Assembly: GCA_963555705.1 (NCBI GenBank)
Contig: OY743182.1
Span: forward strand, 50,162,592 to 50,226,591
From: Ligustrum vulgare
Lineage: Eukaryota > Streptophyta > Magnoliopsida > Lamiales > Oleaceae
Reading direction: 5' to 3'
DNA length: 64,000 nucleotides
Part shown: piece by piece, positions 46,444 through 58,205 of the stretch
Layout of the letters: each line of letters starts with the position of its first letter
How positions within the stretch are numbered: position 1 is the first letter of the stretch
Made by a program: the position numbers and the translations under genes
Notes under the pieces: model-generated
Told to the model about the DNA's origin: nothing
The model's input: the letters and a program-made list of their open reading frames with translations, nothing else
Database searches by the model: none

Positions 46444-47531
46444 ATGGCTCCACAAACAAAGAAGGGTTAGCAAGTGGCGGGGGAATCCTCATCTGAGCCC
46501 CGCCAAGAGAAGAATCAGTCTAAACTGTGCATTAAAGAACAGCTTTTTCTCCCGGAGGACTTTCAGGAGATGCGGAGCGCAGACATAGTCATTGCTCCTT
46601 GCCCATTCTGGGCCCGCTTTGTGGAGTTTGGATGGGTGAAGTTTGCCAGCGATCTTCCTTTTGGGAATCCATCACTCGTGTTCAAGTTTTACACACAATT
46701 CAACAAGGAAATTGGTGATGAAGGATCGCTGGATTGGATTACCACTACACCAGGGTCGCGGGGAAGAGAATTAAGTTCTCCAAGGAGGTAGTGGAAAACT
46801 ACTTGGGAATCAACAGTACCGGGGCCGTCCCTACGACTTCCAGTGCAGGGGCTTTCTTTCCGGACCAAGAGGTACTCCAATGGACTCTGAAGTCGGAACT
46901 CCACGATACCCTAAATGTTATACATCCTCAGTATAAGAATCGGGACTTACAGAGGGACGCTTGGTACCTGCATCAGTGGGGGTCGGGGAGTCTATTTCCA
47001 TCTACTAGCCTCACCACGGTTTCTATCCGTTATCTCCGTGTTTACTATGCTATCTCCAGGGGGATTAAATTTGACTTGGGCCAGCACATATATGACACCA
47101 TCTACACCTATGCTAGCCTGATGCCACAAAAGAGGGGTATGCCGTTCCCATGCTTATTTACAACATTATTCCGAGCTCAACGAGTTCCCGCAGCGGTGAG
47201 CGAGGACACATTGGGGCATGGAAATTGCCTCACAAAGGCTAGTTTGGAAAATGTTCGTAGGCAGATCGTTGCCAAGCAAGGCCACGGGGATGGAGAATCA
47301 GGGGAGTCAGATGATGATCAGGGCGCCGAGGAGCCCGCAGCTAGGGAAGGGACACAACAGGTTCCTACTCCTAGCCCTTTCGAGCTGCAAATGTTGGAGA
47401 TGATGCAAGCCTTCCAGACCTAACTCAATGCCATACAAGAGGATCTACAACTCATATTGGAGGAGCAAAGAGCCATTCGTGAGGAGATTCGAAGGTTGCA
47501 GGGACCCCGGGATGATCCACCACCACATTAG
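46444..47531 (+). pseudogene. Athila ORF downstream of pol (plant transposon protein type)
   Basis: In Athila elements a further ORF, often called env-like, follows pol. Here it starts MAPQTKKG and has the pattern of the 'putative plant transposon protein' domain (EDFQEMRSADI, then GKRIKFSKEVVENYLGI, then YYAISRGIKFDLGQHIYD), with an acidic C-terminal tail and a coiled-coil-like end (EEQRAIREEIRRLQ). I see no signal peptide or membrane segment, so a glycoprotein role is not supported. Lesions are TAG 46468, a frameshift near 46740 and TAA 47421. The last stop is at 47529. Confidence 0.72.
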
Positions 47532-49340
47532 ACTCGAGTGAGTTTTTTCTATTTCCCCCTTCTATTGTTTTGCATTATTTTACAATGAGGACATTGTTAT
47601 ATTTAAGTGTGGGGGGGGATGATTGTAAGCTTAATTTCTTCATATTTATTTCTTGTAGTCGAATCGTTAAACTCCTTTTAAGTCAGTATCCATTTTAATT
47701 TTGTTCCCTGCTTAGGTCACTTATGTCTTAAACCACATTTCAATGTAATAGGAAGCGGCCTCACTTTTGACAAAATTTTGAAAAAAAAAATTCATTGCAT
47801 AATTGGATATGAATTGAGCACATAGAGATGATCTAGTCCAGAAAAAGTGAGAATAGGCTGATAATGAAAAAAACAAAAATTTGTCAAATGTCTACAACAT
47901 AGCCAACCTAACCCGGAATAGACATGTTATCCCTCTATGTATCACCCTGAGCGTCCCAATTCCAACATAATTTATCAGACTTTTGTGAGTAGTCATGATT
48001 TGAATACTTTTAAACACTATCCTCGACCAATGGATTTGAATTTGGAATGAAGATCAATCAATGACCTATAACTCATAATTGGATGGGAGAAACACATGAA
48101 AACCATAATTTGTGAGCTTTCGAGCATAAGAGCTGTTTTTAATACTTATGAGCTCACAATTCTTTGATGTGTGTCATGCATGGTTGGGTTATGCTTGGAT
48201 GTGCTTTCCTGTGCATACTGTTGTAGTTTCTTGACTTAAGTGCAAATTACAGCAAAGGCAGTAGGTTAAGCCAAATTTGACTTGCTAAAAGGGCCTACCT
48301 TGCTACATGGACCAATAGAAGCCCCTTTGAGCTTTAGCATTTCTTTGAATTGTTGATGCCACAATACAAGCCACGAATACCCTTTCTTTCGCATTATCTC
48401 TATTTTGAACCCATGGAGAAGGGATTCGCAAGCTTTGGTTGATTGGGGAATGTGCTGTGGTCTAAGTCTAAGAAGTGCAATGGGTATCTTGTGATAGTTG
48501 CGTAATGGACTAAATTCAAGTAAGTGAAGTTCTATCTCGTGTCAATTGGTGACTGCATAATAATTTGAATAAAAGAGAAAAAGTTGCAGTCTATACTTGA
48601 AAAAAAAAGAGATAGAGATTTAGAAGTGTTAACTAAGTTGGGTAGCGGGAAGTAATGAAGCTCATTTGGAGAGTAAAGGAAGTAATGTCACTATGAATTG
48701 ACTTGGTTTGCGAAATTCCTTCTCGACTCAGCCTAGATATATCTTTTTATCCTACCCAACCTGAAGCCTCATTACAACCAAATAAAGACCTTTGCTTTGT
48801 ACTTGTGTTATTGTTGGCTCCGGTTATGACATTTAGGCATTCTGTGGTACTGACTTATCCATGCAATGAGCTGGGCGAAAATTCTCACCCTTATACACTG
48901 TTGTGTGAAGAGAGAAATGTCTTGTGAGGGTGTTAACCCCATTACATTTATTTATGAGTGGTTTGAATTGCTTGGTCTAGGGTTTGTGCTATTAACGTGG
49001 TTGGGGATACTGTGTTGACTGAATTCACACCATGAGCAACTCGGTTTATGCGAGTAATTTCTGCCGGAGTTGGGCGAAACTATTCTCCCTTGTAGTTACT
49101 CATAATTGATTGGGAGGGGAATACACACGAGAGGTGAAAGGATATAAACCATATCGAGCCATGATTAGGATGGGAAACATGGGACGTTACATCTCTAGCA
49201 CACACTAACACAATCCGATCATGCAATTGAACATTCTTTCTAAAGAAAAGTGGGCTGCAACCTTAATCCTCTAGGTCATAATCTGTTGTTTGAGTCCTCT
49301 TCTTTCTCTTGTCTATCATTGTTCGAGGACGAACAATGGT
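47532..49340 (+). other. Athila 3' non-coding region
   Basis: No gene. A second PPT-like tract AAGTGTGGGGGGGGATGATT lies at 47604-47622. The short frame at 48703-48927 has no domain I recognise. Confidence 0.6.
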
Positions 49341-49357
49341 GTAAGTGTGGGGGGATT
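49341..49357 (+). other. polypurine tract of Athila
   Basis: GTAAGTGTGGGGGGATT lies directly before the 3' LTR start TGATAAGTG. Confidence 0.8.
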
Positions 49358-50731
49358 TGATAAGTGATTTATTAGCGCTTATTTTGTGCACTTATAACCT
49401 TGGACTATTGATACTTTGATCCTATTTAAGTACTATTAATACGTTTTATATTTTATGTTGTATATGATCATCAAGGAAGAGAAAAGAAGAAGAAAGGACC
49501 AAAATGCACCTAAAACTGAAGATTGAGGTCCTTGTGTGCAAATAAGTTACGGCCGCAACACTGAACATTCACGATCGTAAACTTCTTCATCGCATTAGGA
49601 AAAAAGAAGCAGAATATGACTTACGGCCGTAAACCAAAAGTCACGGCCATAACCTTCAAATATGAAAAATCAGCAGAAACTGACTTACGGCCGTAAATAA
49701 TTATTCACGGCCGTAACTTGCTCATTAAGAAATTTCCTTTTCTGATTCATTGCATAATTTTGGTATGTCTTGAGCCCAACTCTAGGGCACGATTTTTGTG
49801 GCTATAAAAAGGGAATTTCATGACAGAAAAAGTGTGAAAAAAATATTGAATAGAGAGCGGCTTGCTTGGAGCTTGGAAGAGAAATCAAGCAACTCGACAA
49901 GGTGAATCAAGAGCGGAAAATTCTGAAATTCTTCATAGCTTTAAGCGGCTAAGTTCTCTACCTAGTTCAAGGGGGACATTGTATTTAATTTCATTATGTT
50001 TCTATTTTCCAACTAGTAATTTAGTGTTAAATTTTATATTCTTGGTTGTTGAATTTCTATGCATTTTATTTCAATTAATACAATGATTTATGTGATTTAG
50101 GCCTATCCCATATCTTATTGTGTTGATGCATGTTAATTTGAATGATTAGATCCGTAATTGTCTTGTTGTTCAATTCATAGTAGCAATTGGGGTTTTTGCA
50201 TTTCCATTGGAAAACCAACTTAGGTTAATCATAACGAGCTTGTGTGTTTGGTAATCTAGATCACCTAATTTCTTCTTGAGTTATTTGGTTATTGCATTAA
50301 ATCTAAAGAGCTTATTTTAGATTGTCCAATAGCTTTAGTTTGATTAGAGAGCTTGTTCTAATTAAACACAAGTAAGGAAGAAAATAGGTAGTTAGAACTC
50401 GTTAACTACTTACGGGTGATAAACTAAGAATTGGGTTGAATACTTATTACTTGGAAAGTAGTAATATTGTGATAAAATACAACTGAACCTGAGAACTAGG
50501 ATTTGTCAATAATTGATTTATATCCCAACCAATTTACGTGTTTACTTTATTTTTCAAGTCACTTACAATAATTGAACTAAAAAAAAAACCCCCCATCTAT
50601 TCTGATTGACATAGTACTAATTTAGTTTCAATTCCTTGTGGGATCGACTCTTACTTCCGCTATTACAATTAAAATTGATGAATGGCAAGTAAGATACTTT
50701 ACTAAATTTTGGTCCATAACGACACACATCA
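49358..50731 (+). repeat. 3' LTR of Athila
   Basis: 1374 bp from TGATAAGTGA to GACACACATCA. It shows the empty site of the hAT derivative (single AACTTGCT) and keeps about 110 bp lost from the 5' LTR. A TATA box lies at 49802. TTACGGCCGTAA occurs at 49621 and 49685. Numerous substitutions against the 5' LTR point to an old insertion. Confidence 0.92.
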
Positions 50732-50850
50732 TATGATTCCATAAAGTACTAGCTCCGCAATTTTTAGTATGACGCTTATACAATTTTTCACAGTAATTAC
50801 ATTTTATCTTGGCTCTATTTTTGCTGATCTTACCTTTGTTGTCTAGATTT
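50732..50850 (-). pseudogene. hAT BED-finger transposase remnant, proximal part
   Basis: The minus-strand frame reads KIKCNYCEKLYKRHTKNCG and then STLW, the first half of a BED zinc finger (C-x2-C). It is cut by the Athila insertion and continues at 34839-34671. Confidence 0.72.
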
Positions 50851-51591
50851 CGAAATTCAGCAAGGATTAAATTCTAAAAAATAAAATAAAATTATCAAAT
50901 GATATTGCTTGCAAATAAATTTAAACATATGATATTCAAATTCTTACCCTGATTCGAACATTCTGATATCGATCGAAAAATCTTCCCCGACTCTCCAAAA
51001 TAAAACAAAATGCATGAAGAAATTGGAAGTACACTTATCACCTCTGTTTATTGTTCTAAGAATCTAATTGACATTAGTGGAGAGGAAGTTGGAAGGAGGC
51101 AATGAAGACGAATGAAAATAGAAAATGACTAATTAGGAAATGGAAACGTTTTAGTTTTGGATTTCAATTAAATGGGTTGGGGTTGGAGTTTGTGGTTTAA
51201 GGATGATGTGGGTTATATGTTAATGGACTTTTAGGGTTGAAGTATATTGTGAAAAGGTAGTGTGAGTTATATGTTAATGAGATTTTGTGGTCGGACATTA
51301 GACGAGATTTTTTTTTTTTTTAAACTAGACGAGAACTTTTATTCATTAGATAAATTTGAGTTTTTTTTAGGAAAAAACTCTAGATTTAAATGAATAAAAG
51401 TTAATTTTTTAATTAAAAAAATTAGGGATTTGGTTTGATTTAAACAGTTTTTAAAAATTGAAACCTAAAACAAACCATCTTGAAACGGTTTAGTTTGGGT
51501 TGGAAATATTGACGGGTCCACGTGGAACCGAATCAACGGTTTAAATTCGGTTTGCGGTTTGACGATTTTTTTGTGCACTCCTAGTACAAAT

Positions 51592-51740
51592 GTATGAAAA
51601 AATAAAACAAATATTTTTTTGCTTTAAATAGCTGAATTTGTTTTATTTGCCATGAAAAATAATGTTAAATAAAATAACAAAAGTTGGAAAATTTCTCAGT
51701 TTTTCTATCTGGAAAATTAAACCAATCAAATATATTAAGG
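51592..51740. other. non-coding stretch
   Basis: An AT-rich flank of the hAT element, with nothing recognised. Confidence 0.4.
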
Positions 51741-51741
51741 T

Positions 51742-52490
51742 GACGTTCTGTTTGTATTTTCATTTTCGAAAATGTTTTGTATTTCCTGTTTTTATTTTTG
51801 TTTTCAAATTTGCTGAAAACGCGTTTAGTTTGTCATTTCTGAAAACTGTTTTTGAAAATGAAAAGCTGGAAAACACGTTCTGTTTGAAATTTTGCAGAAT
51901 ACTACTTAAACTATTTTTAATTAATTTGTTTGCAGAATACTACTGGCTCAAACTTAAATTTCCTTTCACAATACACTGAAAACATGGTTACATGCAACAC
52001 ACTAATGTGAGCATTAAAAGTCTATATTAACATAGCTTGGTCCGGTTCGGAATTTGAGGAAACTCTAGTTCTATTAAAATTCAGAAAATGCAAGTTCTTT
52101 CAAAACCACCTGAGTCCATTTATCAAGACATTTTTTGAAATATAACAAGAATTTTCACTTAATTTTTTTTTGCAATGTTGATATTGAATTCAATAAATCT
52201 TTATTTAGGCTTAATTTCAAGTTAGGATAATTCTAAGTTTAGTTTCAAGTTAGGATAATTCTTTTAAATAAAATAATCCCAAAACTTGTTTTCCGCTTTT
52301 TTGAACATTTTTTATTGAAATACACACAAAACGCCCAAAACGAGGTTTTTGGGCGTTTTGTGTACAAAGTTTTTTTTTTGTTTTCCAAAATGCGTTTTCG
52401 AAAATAGTAAAGAGAATACATTTTTAATGTTTTCGAAAATAAAAATAGAAAACGACATCAAAATAGCAAAGATAACAGGGCCTAAACTTC
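51742..52490. mobile_element. MITE-like element with inner hairpin
   Basis: The left part GTTCTGTTTGTATTTTCATT...TTTTCGAAAA is mirrored by TTTTCGAAAATAAAAATAGA...AACAGGGCC near 52430-52490, so the ends are loosely inverted. In the middle a 17-bp perfect stem (52324-52340 with 52347-52363; word ACACAAAACGCCCAAAA) closes a 6-base loop. No coding capacity and no target duplication found. Confidence 0.5.
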
Positions 52491-52660
52491 CAATTTTCAG
52501 GAATTCAATTCCTTACAATTCATTTTCTTTCCACCCAAATCTCACAGTTGATATCAAATGCAATCTAAATTCAACAAGAAATCGAAGTTTCTTCATTTTG
52601 TTGAAACTGTTCAAACTGGACTTGAAGGGAAAATCGAGCTTGATCAATTAAAAACAAAAG

Positions 52661-52921
52661 TTATTCTACTCTAAATGATTCTTTACCCAATTGTGTTACA
52701 TAGCCATTGCCACTTTTATCAAACTGTTTCTTTGTTCGAATGATGTGTTTTTCTCGAAATTTAGGTGAAATTTCCATTTCACTTGCCAGTTGCTTAGCTT
52801 TACCTATTGCACTATTAAACTCATGTTCTCTACACTGACCAAAAAATGCAACGAGAACTTTTAAGAGGTTGATTGCAACCATAATATTCATATCTTTAGT
52901 TGACAAACCAAGTCTTAATGT
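52661..52921 (-). pseudogene. TTF-type hAT transposase fragment (ZMYM1-like), middle part
   Basis: The minus-strand frame reads LSTKDMNIMVAINLLKVLVA ... ASEMEISPKFREKHIIRTKKQF. This block (a run of charged helices, then 'RRKKQFD') is typical of plant TTF-type zinc-finger hAT transposases annotated as zinc finger MYM-type protein 1-like. It is cut on its N-terminal side by the LTR that starts at 52926. The frame ends at a stop near 52661 and the dimerisation domain is not seen. Confidence 0.65.
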
Positions 52922-52925
52922 ATCA

Positions 52926-54221
52926 TGTAATGCCCAGAAAAATTATGACGTCATCATCTACTCATGTTTACATAATAAATATATTTTTAGAAGTTATTTA
53001 ATGTCTATGGGAATTAGGAAAGAAAAATGGAAATTTGATTGGAAACAAAAAGTTAAGTAAAATGTGGATTAACGTCATTCTTTGGAAGATTCGTTTGACC
53101 ACTTCTGACCTCCGATAAATGCGAAATTTATATGTACGGATAAGTATTTGAAATGAAATTCGAGAATTTGAAATCCGTTCACCATTTTGATTCCTGAACA
53201 GCTCGTGGCGAATTTTCAAAGTTGGCACTTCAATCATACGATCGGAAAGACAGCTTCAACAGGCCAACTTTGAGATGCCATAACTCTCACCTCGGTTAAC
53301 CAAATCTTGTGAAAGAAATTCCATGTGAAAATAATCTATGTGTAATTTGAAATGACACTAAGAACATCCAAATTGGAGTTCGTTTGCCACCTCAAATCTA
53401 GGCTCAAAGATAGCAACCTGAAACTGCCTAGAACTGTAAAATTGTGGAAGAATGAAGCATGAGCTGGACACTAAACCTCCATATCAAATGTTAGCTTAAA
53501 TGAGTCATCTTCTATCTCCTTAGGACACCTCCAGCTGCATGAAAATGGAATGACACCTCAAGCTTCACCATTAAAATATGATTTCTTAACCTTGAAGCAA
53601 AGCCTATATCCTCTACACTAAGTTTCTCTTCTCCAATTCGTGCAACCATCGTCCTATATAAATAGGGGTGATTTTGAATGAGGAAACATATCAAAAATCA
53701 GATCCAAAATGCTGCTGAAATCATTCTTCCTTCTTTTAAACCCTAGGTAGGGATTTCTTGTCAAATCATGTTTTAATCCGTAGAAGTTGTGTCTTAGATC
53801 GCCAAACTTGTTTCCTCAAAGTTATTCATCAAAATATGAGGTTTGGGGATCAAAAGAATCACATAAATGAAGTTTCAGTTAGTGAAAATACGTTTGATGT
53901 CGACACTTGGACTCAGCTGTAATAGGTTTTAACAATCCTTACATGTATAGCAATTATGTTTTTATCAAGTATACTTTTAAAGTTGTCATTTCAAGGTAAA
54001 AAGTTGGTTTTGGATCATTACGTGTCGACACCGAAACCTAAATTTCAACACTAAACTACTTTTACCTCGGGAATAGTGTTGGTGTCGACACCAACTCAAT
54101 TGTGTAACCTCAATCAGTTTTGTGTCGACACCTGAGCTTCTACCAGCTAAAATTTTTAAATTTTACCCAAATTTTCGATTCAATGTTTTTCTTTTTAATG
54201 GAGGGTTTTAGGGTCGTCACA
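52926..54221 (+). repeat. LTR, probably 5' LTR of a decayed gypsy element
   Basis: It runs from TGTAATGCCCAG to GGGTCGTCACA, 1296 bp. A TATA box TATATAAATAGG lies near 53655. A degraded tRNA-Met-type PBS (CAGTATCGAAGCT) follows at 54226. Four TGTCGACA palindromes lie at 53898-54130. It interrupts the TTF-type hAT gene. Confidence 0.65.
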
Positions 54222-54470
54222 AGCTCAGTATCGAAGCTTTGTTTTTAAAAGTGGTTCTACAAACAATACACACATAATGCTCATCGATTGACATCCAAAC
54301 CCGAGAGGTATGTTTTATATTTTATCTTATTTGATGTTATGTTATATATGATTATGGAATAGATAGTAATGAAATTCAACATAGGATATTGAGATAGAAT
54401 AAGTTCATAATATGAAATAAGGTCTATGACTTTAACAAAAGTACCTAAGGCTTATGCCTTTACAACCTAA
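54222..54470. other. non-coding stretch after the LTR
   Basis: AT-rich, possibly leader of the LTR element. No gene. Confidence 0.4.
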
Positions 54471-54559
54471 ACTAAAACATCCAAACGGGTGGAAATACTA
54501 ACCCCGAAGGGCAATGTAGCATAACATTAACAAACCATCATAAAATAGGGGATGGGGAA

Positions 54560-54790
54560 GGAAACTACTCACCACCACCACCACCATTGTCGTCGTCGTC
54601 TTGAGGTCCTTCATCTTCAAGGTCATCAAGTTGATCCTCCATGCGGTATTGACGAACCATGAGTTCGTCCATCTTTTGGCGTATCTCGGTGAAGGAAGCT
54701 GTTTAAGCTTGAGTTAGACTTGAAAAGTTGGATCGACTCTCAATTTGGAAGCCCCTAAACTCGGCCATGAAGGCATCAAATCCACAAGGT
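54560..54790 (-). pseudogene. retroelement-like ORF end
   Basis: The minus-strand frame reads GFDAFMAEFRGFQIESRSNF, a stop, then IRQKMDELMVRQYRMEDQLD and an Asp/Gly-rich end closed by TAG. The coiled-coil tail followed by an acidic end resembles the C-terminus of the Athila-type ORF at 47400-47531. The assignment is weak. Confidence 0.35.
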
Positions 54791-54939
54791 GGCACGTGTT
54801 CCTGTGCCACAAAAGTCGTTTCTTTCCTTTGCTCTCGATCAACCCCTTTCATGTGTACGGGCTCCTCAAGTATCAACGAAACCCTACTGCTCCCTTCTCC
54901 TCAACTAGTATTGGGAATCCACTCTCCATTAACCTCAAT

Positions 54940-55075
54940 GTATTTCTAAGACTCCTATGGACATTATGCCAGTCTCTTTTTCCAAATCAATCTAAGCAAA
55001 CATGCAGTCTATATGGCCCCTATTAGCTTCATGATTTCTAAGACTCCTATGCACATTATGTTAGTCTATGTATCT
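54940..55075 (+). repeat. direct repeat pair
   Basis: ATTTCTAAGACTCCTATG, followed by '(g/c)acattatg', occurs at about 54943 and 55036, 93 bp apart. It may be a local duplication within the TTF-type hAT remains. Confidence 0.55.
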
Positions 55076-55203
55076 GTCATTGCCTAATTGCTCCATTCTA
55101 CTTATCATTTGTTGTGTTCTGGACAGTTTGTAATAAAAGCAAAATAACTTTTCTAGAGAAACAGAATATACTATCCATAGTCTATCACATGTCTGCTCGT
55201 TTG

Positions 55204-55761
55204 TTAGTACCCATGTGTAATGCGATCAAAATGCCTATTGTTACTATGTTTAGGAAACAAGAGATCATCCACTCTCTTTGGACCCATTTTTACTAAATAA
55301 TCGATCAATTTCTGGTCAATTTTATTCCAATTTATGAGATCCTCTAAATTCAAAGTTGAACCTTTTGTTTGATCCATCTCTTCAGGTAAAGCTCCGTCTT
55401 CTAGGTTCTTATTCAACTTATATACATAAATTAATTCAATCACTCCCTCATTGTCATGCAATTCAACCATGTTGACAACTTCATAATTCGATTCATTCAA
55501 ATCTACAATTTCATGCACTTCCTCATTTTCATTCTGGTCATGTTGATCTTCAATCACCACTCTCTCCTCTATTTCTTCTTTGTTTTCTATTAAAGTATTT
55601 GTTAATATCTCCATCTTGACTTTGAAATAATGTAGTTTTCCTTTGTTTCCTCTTTCTCTTTTGAGCTTTCGACTGGTGTTTAGGATGCCTTTTTCACTAT
55701 TATACATAAAAGTAATGACCAAGAAACATTTCAAAACTCTACAAGCATCACATTTCACCAA
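55204..55761 (-). pseudogene. TTF-type hAT transposase, N-terminal part
   Basis: A 185-codon frame. The acidic region (EEIEERVVIEDQHDQNENEE) is followed by WNKIDQKLIDYLVKMGPKRV and LLFPKHSNNRHF, the start of the TTF-type DNA-binding domain of ZMYM1-like plant hAT proteins (pattern G-P-x-R ... FP ... RHF). The domain continues beyond the stop at 55204 with more stops, including a recognisable IFCFSRK block near 55130. The middle of the same gene is probably the fragment at 52661-52921. Confidence 0.55.
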
Positions 55762-57319
55762 TCACTAATAATTGCAAGGGGAATTTGGGGCTCACAAGGG
55801 ACCATTCACCAATCACCAAATATTGCTTTATAAAAAAAAATTGAAAGCCAAAACAATAAGGGGAAATTTGGGGATCACAAGGGACCGGCAAAAATCTTGA
55901 ATAACATCAAATCAAATAAACAAACAAAATCAAATCAAATTAACAAACAATGGTTTTGAAGGGAAAATAACTTAGAAGGAGAAATACTTTCAGTGTTTAG
56001 AGCTTAACCAATTGGTACATCTTGAGTAGCTGGACTTAAAAAAAAATAATCTCAGGGGCAATAAAACTTCTCAACACTAGGCTGAAAAATGTTTGGAAAA
56101 CTTGTAAGTACAAAATGGAACTTATTTTGAAATTAATTCATACATAGAATAACTTGTAAGTAATCTTTTTTGGTTTAGCCAAAACATACTTTACTTCCAG
56201 AACCAGAATAAGCTCAACTGGAGTTTTCTGTATTGAGTGTATGTAAGCAGTAACTAAATATAATAATCTCTATTAAAGACTTAGCTCACTATGGAGCACA
56301 TCTATAAATAACTGAGAACCCAGAGCAATTCTAGCAAAAGCTAAAATGTATCATTCCATAGAAATTGAATTCATTCTCCAAAGTAGCACAAACAATCATC
56401 ATCATCATACATCAAACAATTATCATATGCAAATTTGTAATCATCAACACAATTATTTGAGAAGTGCAAAAAAATCTAAAATGGAAATGAAAACTCAATT
56501 TTGAAACAACTTAAAAACAACACAATAACAATTACACAAATGAAGAAAATACTAAACCGCATACAAAAATCAAGAAGAACAATACAAATCAAGAGACAAC
56601 AAATAGCCTAAAATGCTAAACACCTAAACTGCATACAAAAATCAAGAAAATACACGATAAATTGAAATTACTTGAGAACACATTTAACAAGCAGGAACAG
56701 TGACTAAGACTCGGGTGGCGAAATGGAGAGGAAGCCAGTCAAATTTTCGAAATCGCCAATTGTTTGCAGTCCGCATATCGCAGCTCCCACAGAAGATGCA
56801 GTGGACATAAGTGATTTTTGGGTTTGGAATTGGGTTACTTCCCGTGTGGTCGCAAGGGCATCTAGGCAGGTCTCATCCTACTTTTTAACCACACATTATT
56901 CAAAAATTTTCTATTACAAAAAACGTTATTTGAAATAATTACCTCAAACATGGTGCAGGGAATAAAAATAGGCTTTACGAGGAATATATATGCTTTTCAT
57001 AGCCTATGACCGAAGTGAAAGAAGTGGGCCCTACTATTCTCAACTTTGGCAAAGATATTGTACCGCCCTCAATTTTTTTCTCCCAAGTTTGACTAGTCAA
57101 CTTCCAACTGAAAATTGTTTCCAATTGTTTTTGTTAATTTTATATTTATTTTAAAGAAGTTGACATATTACACAATGAAAAGTACAGACCCCGAGTTGAC
57201 AGCAAATGAATTTTGCAGACACGTTAAAAGCAAACAGTAAAAAAATTGAATTTTTTTCTTGCAGAACACAGTGACTATCAAATGTACACACTATTGCACT
57301 ATGTGTGAGAACTGAGTAT
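55762..57319. other. non-coding stretch with an unassigned short frame
   Basis: AT-rich. At 56723 an ATG opens 71 codons (MERKPVKFSKSPIVCSPHIA and following) in a less AT-rich patch, with a donor-like AG|GTCTC near 56870. I do not recognise it. It could be a first exon left by a lost gene or chance. Confidence 0.35.
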
Positions 57320-58178
57320 GAGTGTTTTCGGTCCGAATGGTTCCAAGTCCGTTCTAAAAAATCTAGAAATTAAAATATTGTTCCAAATTTTGTTCCAAGA
57401 CTTTCGGAATTTCAAATCAAATTTCGAAAATTTTCAATAATTAATATTTTATCAAGATTTATTATAATTTTAAGTTTATAAACAAAGAAATTCGGGGAAT
57501 TGAATGTTTGAAATTAAATGAGTTTAAAATTTCAACTAGTCAAAAATTATAATTAAAGTTACAAACCAAAAAAAATAACCAAATAACAACATAATATTTA
57601 TAAATAGATTTAATATAAGTTTTTCCATCATGATCCAATAAAAGTAAACAAGGAAAACAATGCTACAATTCTTGTATTTTTCATCTTAGAACTCCGTGTA
57701 GATCTACTATTTTTGCTTCAAACATTTATGTTATAATAAACAAACAGTGACTCGTTCCAAAGTAAAAAATTGATGATCACACAAATAGTGAATAAGTGAA
57801 GGAAACTTTGTGATACCACAACTGACAACACATTTTGAACTTTTGATTTAATCTGATGTGTGAAATATTATTAATTGTTCAATAAATTATTTTCTAATAT
57901 TTTATATTATTAATTAATTGTAATGGAAATACAAAAAATCTCAAAATTTATTCAGAAAAAATAAAAGATTTTCGGATCGAAATATGTTCGGAATACTTTG
58001 AAAGTTTTTGAATTGAAATTTCTAAAATTTTGAAACTCGTTCCAAATCGAATCCAATTTTTTCGGAAAATTTCAGAATTCGGAAGTTTTGGATTTCAGAT
58101 CAGTCGGAATCGAATTTTTTGGAGAAAATCAGAACGAAATCGAATTTTTCAATCCAACTTGTAGCCCTACTCCTACTC
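57320..58178. mobile_element. hAT-like non-autonomous element, 859 bp
   Basis: The 8-mer CTGAGTAT occurs at both flanks (57312-57319 and 58179-58186). Inside, the ends read GAGTGTTTTCGGTCCGAATG (left) and GAGTAGGGCTACAAGTTGGA (reverse complement of right). Both subterminal regions are full of CGGAA/TTCCG words. The TIR match itself is short, so the element type is tentative. Confidence 0.55.
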
Positions 58179-58205
58179 CTGAGTATACACGTAGCACGGT
58201 CTAAT

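Larger units (their letters stand above)
34840..50731 (+). mobile_element. Athila-type Ty3/gypsy retrotransposon, broken
   Basis: LTRs lie at 34840-36764 and 49358-50731. The flanking pentamers are TGTGA (34835-34839) and TATGA (50732-50736). A PBS TGGCGCCGTTGCCGGGGA follows the 5' LTR. The order is gag, protease, RT start, integrase, then an Athila-type extra ORF. The element has many lesions and three later insertions: a 650-bp hAT derivative in the 5' LTR, a solo LTR in gag, and a chromovirus LTR replacing most of RT/RNase H. It is dead. Confidence 0.93.
34403..51583 (-). mobile_element. hAT element (E2), split by Athila
   Basis: The left end TAGGGGTGAATGCGGTCCAG (34403) and the right end (reverse complement TAGGAGTGCACAAAAAAATC, ending 51583) are inverted termini, with AAACC/GGTTT-rich flanks inside. 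Excluding Athila, about 1.27 kb remain, with the BED-finger part of a transposase on the minus strand. The left flank is GTTTAGTG and the right flank is GTACAAAT, so the two ends do not share a target duplication; see the element starting at 18470. Confidence 0.65.

Noticed and set aside
46444..47531. Retroviral envelope function for the ORF downstream of Athila pol
   Set aside because: No signal peptide, transmembrane segment or glycoprotein pattern is visible; the sequence looks like the plant transposon protein domain.
47532..48930. Short frames in the Athila 3' region, such as 48703-48927
   Set aside because: No domain, no partner in the LTRs, and located in a region that is non-coding in this lineage.
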